A stretch of DNA of 11,571 bases from contig DUKW01000174.1 in assembly GCA_013329105.1 (NCBI GenBank), positions 1-11,571 of the forward strand, in the 5' to 3' direction. Shown in pieces: positions 5,495-11,571 of the stretch. Positions within the stretch are counted from its first letter, which is position 1. Each line of letters starts with the position of its first letter. The notes under the pieces are model-generated. The model was not told where the DNA came from and searched no databases. It saw only the letters and a list, made by a program, of their open reading frames with translations. A program made the position numbers and the translations under genes. This DNA is from Candidatus Methanomethylophilaceae archaeon (lineage in GTDB: Archaea > Thermoplasmatota > Thermoplasmata > Methanomassiliicoccales > Methanomethylophilaceae).

Positions 5495-7123
5495 ATGTAT
5501 GGAATATCAATGGATATAGGGACTAGCGGTCTGAGAGCCCATGCTCTGGATCTGAAGGACGGAACTATAATGTCCACTGCCATAACTGATAGGCACCCCT
5601 TGCCTGGAGGGAACGTCATGGACCATCTGACCTTCTGTGTGAACATGGGTGTGGAACTGGCTCACAATATTGTGATGTCTGCTGCGAACAGGCTTATAGC
5701 TCAGTTGGGAATAGATCTCGGCAAAGTCGAGAGGGTCACTGTATGCGGCAACCCCATTCAGCTCTCTGTTTTTGAGGGCATAGAAGTTAGAGATCTAGCC
5801 TTAGCGGGCGAGAATGCTCGGCGTGTTCACGGCATCAAGCTGCAAGACCGTAACGCCCACACAGTAGATGCGTGTGAAGTAGGTCTGCAGGTCGGCGAGG
5901 GGGCAGAGCTTCTAATTCCGCCAGCAATAAAACATGAGATAGGTGCAGACGCTTTGGCCATGCTTTACAAGAGCGGTTTTCTGGAACAGAAGAAGATTTG
6001 TATGGTCACTGACTACGGCACCAACGCAGAGATGGCACTCAAGGTAGGGGATGAGATCTATACAGGATCGGCGGCGGCCGGCCCGGCTATAGAGGGCCAG
6101 CACATCCGCCATGGACGTCTGGCATCACCAGGAGCCATATCTGATCTCGAGTACGAGTTCCATTGGCGCTGCAAGGTTTTGGATGAAAATCTGCTGCCCC
6201 AGGACGGGGACAAGATAGACCTAGCCACTGGTACCATAATCGAGGAGGGTGATATGCATGGTAAAGCGAAAGGTATCACAGGCACAGGGGTCATTGCCTT
6301 GGTGTCAGCGGCCATGGAAAACAATCTCTTCCGGCGACCCAATATAGTGACCACAACCGGCTACCTGAAACTTCAGGACGGCATAGTGGTTGACAATCAT
6401 GACGTGCAGGAAGCCTGTAAAGCATTTGGAGCGATGCGTGCCGGGCATTTTACGCTGATAGAGCATGCCGGCATCAGTTTTGCGGATCTCGATAGGATGT
6501 ATATGTGCGGCGCATCTGGCACCTATGTTGACGCTATTAAGGCCAGGGATGTCGGTCTATTGCCTCCCAGTGCAAAGAATATTGAGCAGATCGGTAACAC
6601 ATCGTTGGCACTGGCCACGGACCTGGTGCGTGACCCGGAACTGTTAGACGAATTGCAGGCGGTTGCCAATGAGATACGTGCAAACCATGTGATGTTCGCC
6701 ACGGACAAGGTTTTCGAGACCATATACATACAGGAACTGGCCTACTGGGAGGAGGGAATGTCCATAGAAAAATACAATGATAACCTCAGAGAGGAAGGGA
6801 TACAGCCTCTGCCAGGTTTTCAAAAGTCCCCCAATGTGGAACGGAAAGTGGAAAGGGACATCCCAGTTCTGGGTGCCGGTGGTCTGCGCATAGTGAAAGA
6901 TACAGGGATGATTCTGCAGGGGCATTTCGAAGGATGTACAAGATGCAGACAGTGCGAAAAGGAGTGTCCCGAGAACGTGCTGACGGTGGGTGAAGGCAAG
7001 CCGCCTTTGATAACTATAAAGACTTCTGGCTGTCTGGGTACTGCATGTTACCGCTGCCAGCTGCGCTGTCCCGAGAAAGTGTTTGACTACTCCGCGCTGG
7101 AACTTAAAGAGTACGGAGGCTAA
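5495..7123 (+). CDS. ramA: RamA-type corrinoid protein reductive activase
   Basis: RamA reduces an inactive Co(II) corrinoid protein to the Co(I) state with ATP and electrons from iron-sulfur centres, restoring methyltransferase activity. Residues 1-440 are the actin-like ATPase part: DIGTSG at the N-terminus (phosphate-1 loop), DYGTNAE (around residue 173) and CGASGTYVDA (around 338). The C-terminus carries two [4Fe-4S] motifs: CTRCRQCEKECP (four Cys, residues about 481-491) and CLGTACYRCQLRCP (four Cys, about 513-525). The length of 542 residues fits the RamA family. I prefer the ATG at 5495, since GAGTTGAT precedes it at normal spacing; a TTG at 5486, overlapping the previous stop, would add three residues. 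The stop of the previous gene lies five bases upstream, so this is the third gene of the operon. Divergence from mtaCB points to MtaC as its main substrate; methylamine corrinoid proteins are possible as well. Confidence 0.93.
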   Translation: MYGISMDIGTSGLRAHALDLKDGTIMSTAITDRHPLPGGNVMDHLTFCVNMGVELAHNIVMSAANRLIAQLGIDLGKVERVTVCGNPIQLSVFEGIEVRDLALAGENARRVHGIKLQDRNAHTVDACEVGLQVGEGAELLIPPAIKHEIGADALAMLYKSGFLEQKKICMVTDYGTNAEMALKVGDEIYTGSAAAGPAIEGQHIRHGRLASPGAISDLEYEFHWRCKVLDENLLPQDGDKIDLATGTIIEEGDMHGKAKGITGTGVIALVSAAMENNLFRRPNIVTTTGYLKLQDGIVVDNHDVQEACKAFGAMRAGHFTLIEHAGISFADLDRMYMCGASGTYVDAIKARDVGLLPPSAKNIEQIGNTSLALATDLVRDPELLDELQAVANEIRANHVMFATDKVFETIYIQELAYWEEGMSIEKYNDNLREEGIQPLPGFQKSPNVERKVERDIPVLGAGGLRIVKDTGMILQGHFEGCTRCRQCEKECPENVLTVGEGKPPLITIKTSGCLGTACYRCQLRCPEKVFDYSALELKEYGG

Positions 7124-7320
7124 CAATTATCCCGGAAGGCGCACGGGCAGAAGTGCTTCGTAAGAGCTGTACCGAGGCTTTGTTAGCGGGGGCGATATTA
7201 GTCTTGATACTCTTGGGGAAAATTTTGAACGATTGTTTAAAACCTATGTTACGGCGGGTCTCTCTGGGCACTCTCCAACTTCCACACCATCAAGATTCTT
7301 TGGGACTCTCCATAAAGCGT

Positions 7321-8907
7321 TTACCGATCGCCGTTTTCCCCGTCCTTCATCAGGATATATTCCATTGAGTCCACTAGGGCCATTAACGAGGCCTCGATGA
7401 TATTCTCTGATACGCCTACCGTGGTCCATGTGCTCTTTCCGTCTGTCGATCTTATGAGGACGCGGACCTTGGCGGCTGTCCCGGCTTTTTCGTCAATTAC
7501 CCTGACCTTATAGTCGGTAAGCCTGACGCTGTTGAGCTTAGGGAAAAATCGCGTCAACGCTTTCCTTAAGGCCATGTCTAGTGCGTTAACGGGACCGTCA
7601 CCGTCGGCGGCTGTGTGCTCTAAGTTTCCATCAAGATCCATCACCTTTACCGACGCTTCGGAGGTGAGCTTTGAACCCATCTGCGAATCTATGAAGAGCC
7701 TGAAGCCCTGGAGCTCGAAGGGCGGTCTTTTGTTTTCACGGAAACGCCTGACGAGAAGTTCGAAACTAGCCTCCGCTCCGTCGAACTGGAATCCTTGGGA
7801 TTCCAGTGCCTTTATGCGGTCGAGGATGGGTTTTGTATCTTCTCTGTTGCTATCAATCCCCAGTTCCCGGACCTTCTCCAAAATGTTACTGGTTCCGGCC
7901 ATTTCCGATATCAGTATACGGCGGCGGTTGCCTACCAGCTGCGGGTCGATATGCTCGTAGGTGCGCTGGTCCCGAGACATGGCGCTCACATGCACCCCGC
8001 CTTTGTGGGCAAATGCCCTATCACCCACATACGGCATGCCTGGGTGGGGAAAGATATTGCTTATATCGCCCACGAATGTACTGAGGGAGCGAAGTTTGCT
8101 AAGATCCTTTACAGCGGTATTGACTCCCATTTTGAGAATGAGGTTCGGTATGATCGAACAGAGATTGGCATTGCCGCACCTTTCACCGATGCCGTTCACC
8201 GTTCCCTGTACCATGCTGGCCCCCATACGTACGCCTGCCTGTGAGCAGGCCACGGCCAGATCGGAATCGTTGTGACAATGTACGCCTATAGGGATGTCAA
8301 AGCTATTCCTAACCGCTTCAGTGGCTTTACCGACGTCATACGGCATCGAGCCGCCGTTCGTATCGCAGAGTACCAGCCACTCAGCTCCTCCGTTCTTGGC
8401 GGCCTCTAATACTTGCACTGCATACTCCGGATTATCCTGGTACCCATCGAAGAAATGCTCAGCGTCAAAGATAACTCTCTTACCATTATCACAGAGATAA
8501 CGGACACTATCCTCGACGATGGCAAGGTTATCCTCTAAGCTCACCTGCAGTGCCTTCACTACATGGAGATCCCAGCTTTTTCCGAAAATGCAGACCCATT
8601 CTGTTCCGGCCGCTATCAGCGATGCCAAACCCTCATCGCGATCGGCGCTGTTTTTCGCCCTTCGTGTCGACCCGAAGGCCACCAGTTTGCTGTTCTTCAG
8701 TTCCAGCTCTTTGGCGCGCTCGAAGAACTCGTCATCTTTTGGGTTTGAAGAAGGCCATCCCCCCTCCACAAAATCGATAGCGAAATCATCCAACCTCTGC
8801 AGAATCTCTAGCTTATCCTCTATAGAGAACGAGACTCCTTCCGTCTGAGCACCATCCCTAAGAGTGGTGTCATACAGTACAACTCTATCAGCCAATAATG
8901 TTATCAA
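7321..8907 (-). CDS. cimA: (R)-citramalate synthase (HMGL-like acyltransferase)
   Basis: It condenses pyruvate and acetyl-CoA to citramalate, the entry into threonine-independent isoleucine synthesis. The N-terminal TIM barrel shows YDTTLRDGAQ (about residues 12-21), the metal-binding histidines of GVHCHND (His210, His212) and NGIGERCGN (238-246). A LeuA-type C-terminal regulatory domain covers about residues 400-520. The opening, including EGGWPSSNPKD, and the 528-residue length match the citramalate synthase type described from Geobacter and other bacteria more than the shorter archaeal CimA, so transfer is possible. 2-Isopropylmalate synthase or another family member is the alternative. 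The start is uncertain: TTG at 8907 is used here, TTG at 8895 is possible, and there is no in-frame ATG before the conserved region. An AGGAGAGG stretch (8934-8941) lies in the 45-base gap after hom, rather far from either TTG. It is the last gene of the ACT-hom-cimA operon. Confidence 0.88.
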   Translation of the reverse strand: MITLLADRVVLYDTTLRDGAQTEGVSFSIEDKLEILQRLDDFAIDFVEGGWPSSNPKDDEFFERAKELELKNSKLVAFGSTRRAKNSADRDEGLASLIAAGTEWVCIFGKSWDLHVVKALQVSLEDNLAIVEDSVRYLCDNGKRVIFDAEHFFDGYQDNPEYAVQVLEAAKNGGAEWLVLCDTNGGSMPYDVGKATEAVRNSFDIPIGVHCHNDSDLAVACSQAGVRMGASMVQGTVNGIGERCGNANLCSIIPNLILKMGVNTAVKDLSKLRSLSTFVGDISNIFPHPGMPYVGDRAFAHKGGVHVSAMSRDQRTYEHIDPQLVGNRRRILISEMAGTSNILEKVRELGIDSNREDTKPILDRIKALESQGFQFDGAEASFELLVRRFRENKRPPFELQGFRLFIDSQMGSKLTSEASVKVMDLDGNLEHTAADGDGPVNALDMALRKALTRFFPKLNSVRLTDYKVRVIDEKAGTAAKVRVLIRSTDGKSTWTTVGVSENIIEASLMALVDSMEYILMKDGENGDR

Positions 8908-8952
8908 CCCTTGAAATTTAAGCTCTAAGCAGCCTCTCCTATTTACAGGGTA

Positions 8953-9963
8953 TTATTTATTATTGACGCTGGAGCGTATTATGGCCAGCAAGTCACTGAG
9001 TATCGCCGATGCGGTCTCAAGGCGCCCTGCACCCCTTCCCGATATGCTGATCGGACCCGCCAGATCGGTATTTACTTGTGCCACATTCAGTGTGCCGCCA
9101 ACGCTCAGAGGGTGTCCTTTCAGCACCAAGCGTGGTGAGACCTCGAGCCGTTCCTTTGACACCTCACCTATGAGACGGATACAGTAATTTTGCTCCGCTG
9201 CCATCGCTACGGCCTCCTCTGTTATGGCCGTTATGCCCGAGACGTCCACATCGTGGATATTGCAATCGATCTCAAACACCGAATTGGCTAGTATGACCAC
9301 TTTGCAGGCGGTGTCAATCCCGTCTATGTCATAACTAGGGTCGCTCTCCGCGTATCCCAGTTCCTGAGCCTCTTTCAGTGCCTGCTCAAAGGGCAGCCCG
9401 CTGTCCATGCGGCTGAGTATGAAGTTGCATGTACCGTTTAGGATACCCATTACCGATGATATTTCCTGGCCGCTTAGACTCTCCCGGCAGAGGTTGATTA
9501 TGGGCATGCCCCCCCCTACCGATCCTTCATAGCGCATCTCCACACAATTCTCCCGTGCTATGGAGCTCAGCTCTGAGAAGGCCAGGGCCAGCGGTCCTTT
9601 GTTCACCGTTATCAGATGTTTGCCAGAACCCAGAGCGCTGCGCATATGATGCAGACCCGGGCCACCGGTGACGATGTTTGTGGGGCTGACCTCTACAAGG
9701 AGGTCGTAATCGATGGACTCCAAGAACGCAACACCATCCACTAGCGGCTCATTGCCTACTTTGCCGGAGGCCTTGTTATACAGTAACAGATTCGGATCGA
9801 GACCTTCTTCGTCATAGATGGCGCTTTTGGAATCGAATGCTCCTACGATACGGGGCTCCACACCAGTGCTTAGGGCTATGGATTTCCCGCGCATGTCGAG
9901 TACTTCCGCAAAACCCTGTCCCACAGTACCAAAACCGGCTATGACCAGATCCATACGCTTCAT
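8953..9963 (-). CDS. hom: Homoserine dehydrogenase
   Basis: It reduces aspartate semialdehyde to homoserine with NAD(P)H, leading to threonine and methionine. The 336 residues form an N-terminal Rossmann domain with GFGTVGQG (10-17) and a catalytic domain with NKGPLA (121-126), GILNGTCNFIL (173-183) and AESDPSYDIDGIDTACK (205-221). Residues matching the yeast enzyme's Glu208, Asp214, Asp219 and Lys223 are Glu206, Asp212, Asp217 and Lys221, so catalysis should be intact. There is no fused aspartokinase and no C-terminal ACT domain, in contrast to many bacterial enzymes; the overlapping upstream gene supplies a separate ACT protein. The ATG overlaps the stop of that gene by four bases (ATGA), so translation is coupled. 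A second ATG at codon 4 cannot be excluded as start. The stop is TAA. Confidence 0.95.
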   Translation of the reverse strand: MKRMDLVIAGFGTVGQGFAEVLDMRGKSIALSTGVEPRIVGAFDSKSAIYDEEGLDPNLLLYNKASGKVGNEPLVDGVAFLESIDYDLLVEVSPTNIVTGGPGLHHMRSALGSGKHLITVNKGPLALAFSELSSIARENCVEMRYEGSVGGGMPIINLCRESLSGQEISSVMGILNGTCNFILSRMDSGLPFEQALKEAQELGYAESDPSYDIDGIDTACKVVILANSVFEIDCNIHDVDVSGITAITEEAVAMAAEQNYCIRLIGEVSKERLEVSPRLVLKGHPLSVGGTLNVAQVNTDLAGPISISGRGAGRLETASAILSDLLAIIRSSVNNK

Positions 9964-10466
9964 TTGCCCAGCCCCCTGACGGCAAGGATGTCCCGTTCCT
10001 TTACTATCTCGTTGATCAGTTGTTCCGCTTTGCGAAGGTTCTCTTTGTTGGTCAGTTTTGCCTTTATCAGAGCGGTACGGTTTCCTGTGTTGGTTACGGC
10101 AGAGTAACGGATGTCCAGCGACTCGATGCCCAGAGAGTCACGAATCCTGTCCAACATAGTCTCTAACCAGGAAGGCGAAATATCGCCGATGAGCAGATAA
10201 TCCAGAGGAAAAGTTTCTACAACGGAGCCGATGCGGGAGATATGCACATCGCGCTCTTTCCACACGCTCAGAAGTCTGTCTAGCCGTTCAGAGTCAGCGA
10301 GATCAAAGGTCACATTGATGCCGATCCGATCATTCATGATTTGGTCGCGGTGGTGTACCACACCTACTATGTTGCCCTCCATCACTGATATAGGCTCTAA
10401 CGCCGCGACCAACTGACCAGGAACGTCCTTGACATAGAGGTCAGCATTCACCCTTATCTTGTCCAT
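9960..10466 (-). CDS. ACT-domain protein, predicted allosteric regulator of homoserine dehydrogenase
   Basis: A 168-residue soluble protein of the archaeal family described as a predicted allosteric regulator of homoserine dehydrogenase (COG2061 type). The N-terminal part, with DLYVKDVPGQLVAALEPI (about residues 9-26), is an ACT domain with the usual glycine at the turn after the first strand; ACT domains bind amino acids and pass feedback signals. The second half, from about residue 85, has a similar alpha-beta arrangement ending in KERDILAVRGLGK. The stop overlaps the hom start by four bases, which strongly suggests a working complex with Hom. The likely ligand is threonine or another aspartate-family product, but this is inference. 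The ATG start is preceded by GAGG, though about 17 bases away, so translation may start without a classic ribosome-binding site. Confidence 0.88.
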   Translation of the reverse strand: MDKIRVNADLYVKDVPGQLVAALEPISVMEGNIVGVVHHRDQIMNDRIGINVTFDLADSERLDRLLSVWKERDVHISRIGSVVETFPLDYLLIGDISPSWLETMLDRIRDSLGIESLDIRYSAVTNTGNRTALIKAKLTNKENLRKAEQLINEIVKERDILAVRGLGK

Positions 10467-10497
10467 CGATAGATGATATCTTTCCTCTTATTTACTG

Positions 10498-10503
10498 TTT
10501 AAA
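10498..10503 (-). promoter_or_regulatory. Possible TATA box of the ACT-hom-cimA operon
   Basis: TTTAAA on the minus strand is centred about 34 bases before the ATG at 10466, in the gap between the tRNA 3' end and the gene. It would give a leader of about ten nucleotides. Readthrough from the tRNA transcript is the alternative. Confidence 0.3.
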
Positions 10504-10514
10504 TCAATAAGTAG

Positions 10515-10602
10515 TGGCGCCGAGAGGGAGATTTGAACTCCCGAGGCGTAAACCGCCACGAGCTTTCCAGGCTCGCGCCTTACCGGGCTGGGCTATCTCG
10601 GC
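10515..10602 (-). tRNA. tRNA-Ser (anticodon GGA)
   Basis: The 88-base minus-strand sequence folds as a class II tRNA. The acceptor stem GCCGAGA/TCTCGGC has seven pairs. The D stem is GCC/GGC with three pairs, common in serine tRNAs. The anticodon stem CGAGC/GCTCG holds the loop CTGGAAA, giving anticodon GGA (UCC and UCU codons). The long variable arm has stem GGCGG/CCGCC, and the T arm GGGAG/CTCCC has loop TTCAAAT. The discriminator base is G, typical for serine, and CCA is encoded. There is no sign of an intron. Confidence 0.96.
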
Positions 10603-10620
10603 TCTGAGACAGGAAAATGG

Positions 10621-11571
10621 TCATGGCATTAAAACGTTTCCTCCGCGCACGAGAAGGAGTGAAGAAGGCCCCTCCATTACAGCTCTGCCGATAAGATCGG
10701 CGTTAACACTTTTACTATCCCAGTTTATCACAGCCAGGTCTCTTTCTCCTGATGTTATCTCGCTCACGAACTCTATGGCGGGATTACCGTCTATCTTCTC
10801 CTCATACGATCGCACGCCATACAGACTCTCCAGGCTCTTCACCAGTTTCTTTTGTCTTTCCGGGTCTTCACCGTAGTAAAGGACCTTGACTTGGCTGCGG
10901 CAGAGGAAGGCTATTTTGAAGGCAATATCAGTCACCGTTTCGCTTCCAGGATGCTCATCGAGAAGATTAAACAATGAGTAATAGGGATGGCGTTTCTTGC
11001 ATATCAGCACGGAAGCGCCCATGCCGTCGATGAAATGGAAGAGCTCCCAGCGTCGAAAACCTTTTTTCTCTTTGAATGACGGCAGCGGCCGCAGCGCGAT
11101 ACAACCTGGTTCCAGCCCCTCTTCTTCCAGTATCTTTTTTAAATTGCTAATGCTTAAATCAGGACGTGGATGGATGCTGAACTCCACACCGGAAACCTTT
11201 ACCATCTCATTTATCTTGCTAAGTATCTCATCATTGCTAACTATCATGTTCACCGGTACGCCTATCACCCTTGCCAAGTACAGTGATTCGGAAAGAGTTG
11301 TGTTGAGATCTTCCGCGTCGAAAAGCAGAGCGGTAATTGCTTGGAAAGGTTTCAGTTTGCTCTCTTTGCGAACGATGGTCTTCTGCAGTTCTTTCGAGCG
11401 CCCTCCTATGGAAACGATCAGCAGGTGATCGCCCCTCTCCAATTCCAGACCTTCTGCCCTGAGGACATTTCCATTACGGATGACGCCCACAATGATAGCG
11501 TCTATTCCGAATTGCAACTCTTCGATCTTCTTTCCGATAAGAGGAGAATCCGGGAAAATAGGTATCTCTAT
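10621..11571 (-). CDS. TrkA C-terminal (RCK_C) domain protein with two USP-like domains (partial)
   Basis: The frame is open to the right edge, so the N-terminus is missing; the first candidate start (TTG at 11517) falls inside a domain and is only a leucine codon. Of 316 visible residues, about 1-65 form an RCK_C domain: FPDSPLIGKKIEEL, then IIVGVIRNGNVLRAEG, then LERGDHLLIVS. Such domains bind small ligands and regulate ion transporters. Two universal-stress-protein-like domains appear to follow, at about 75-200 (from KPFQAITALLFDAED to ASVLICKK) and 205-314 (to SSLLLVRG). The second lacks the glycine-rich ATP-binding signature of ATP-binding USPs. The missing part could hold a membrane transporter or an RCK_N domain; no membrane segment is visible here. 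Cation transport regulation is the likely role, but the substrate is unknown. The stop (TGA) lies 18 bases before the tRNA-Ser gene. Confidence 0.72.
   Translation of the reverse strand: MEIPIFPDSPLIGKKIEELQFGIDAIIVGVIRNGNVLRAEGLELERGDHLLIVSIGGRSKELQKTIVRKESKLKPFQAITALLFDAEDLNTTLSESLYLARVIGVPVNMIVSNDEILSKINEMVKVSGVEFSIHPRPDLSISNLKKILEEEGLEPGCIALRPLPSFKEKKGFRRWELFHFIDGMGASVLICKKRHPYYSLFNLLDEHPGSETVTDIAFKIAFLCRSQVKVLYYGEDPERQKKLVKSLESLYGVRSYEEKIDGNPAIEFVSEITSGERDLAVINWDSKSVNADLIGRAVMEGPSSLLLVRGGNVLMP
10628..10634 (-). promoter_or_regulatory. Possible TATA box of tRNA-Ser inside the upstream gene
   Basis: TTTTAAT on the minus strand is centred 29 bases before the tRNA 5' end, the expected archaeal spacing. 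It lies within the last codons of the RCK_C/USP-like gene, whose stop is 18 bases from the tRNA. Confidence 0.35.

Noticed and set aside
7153..7368. A 71-codon plus-strand frame (GTG start) with a hydrophobic stretch after ramA
   Set aside because: There is no ribosome-binding site, it overlaps the end of cimA on the other strand, and its second half is unlike a real protein. It is probably chance in the convergent spacer.
7532..8848. Several plus-strand frames opposite cimA
   Set aside because: All are antisense to a well-supported enzyme gene and have no recognisable motifs.
1..11571. CRISPR arrays, insertion sequences, rRNA genes or replication origin
   Set aside because: No regularly spaced repeats, transposase-like protein, rRNA-like sequence or origin repeats were seen.

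Overview
The window looks like a piece of a methylotrophic methanogen genome, most likely from the Methanomassiliicoccales or relatives (Thermoplasmata). The signs are a methanol:corrinoid methyltransferase pair (MtaB/MtaC), a RamA-type corrinoid activase, the archaeal pairing of homoserine dehydrogenase with a separate ACT-domain protein, archaeal TATA-box promoters (two placed for leaderless mRNAs), and a tRNA-Ser with an encoded CCA. Base composition is near neutral in genes and AT-rich between them. The lineage is inferred; a methylotrophic Methanosarcinales-like host is the main alternative.

Layout. (1) Bases 1-831: the 3' end of a type ISP restriction-modification gene, a defence gene cut by the window edge. 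(2) Bases 832-1184: an AT-rich spacer with several TATA-like boxes and a palindrome. (3) Bases 1185-1955: a winged-helix regulator, convergent with the methanol operon. (4) Bases 2014-4205: mtaC-mtaB on the minus strand. (5) Bases 4206-4509: a divergent promoter region. (6) Bases 4510-7123: a plus-strand operon of a short CobW/G3E-family GTPase, a 131-residue partner that looks like a detached C-terminal domain of such GTPases, and ramA. (7) Bases 7321-10466: a minus-strand amino-acid operon (ACT regulator, hom, cimA). (8) Bases 10515-10602: tRNA-Ser(GGA). (9) Bases 10621-11571: the C-terminal part of an RCK_C/USP-like protein, open at the right edge.

How it fits together. MtaB takes the methyl group of methanol and loads it on the Co(I) corrinoid of MtaC. 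When the cobalt oxidises to Co(II), RamA would restore it using ATP and its two [4Fe-4S] clusters. The GTPase and its partner share the ramA transcript and are divergent from mtaCB, which suggests a metal- or cofactor-handling step in making or repairing this enzyme (inference). The neighbouring winged-helix protein is a good candidate controller, because nearly the same 14-bp palindrome (TTAAGCTKKGCTTA) stands in the same orientation upstream of TATA boxes in the spacer before its gene and before mtaC. The right-hand operon joins homoserine formation, its probable allosteric ACT subunit and citramalate synthase, i.e. two alternative carbon routes into isoleucine.

The most noteworthy points are the shared palindromes, the split GTPase placed between mtaCB and ramA, and the regulator whose winged helix is at its C-terminus.
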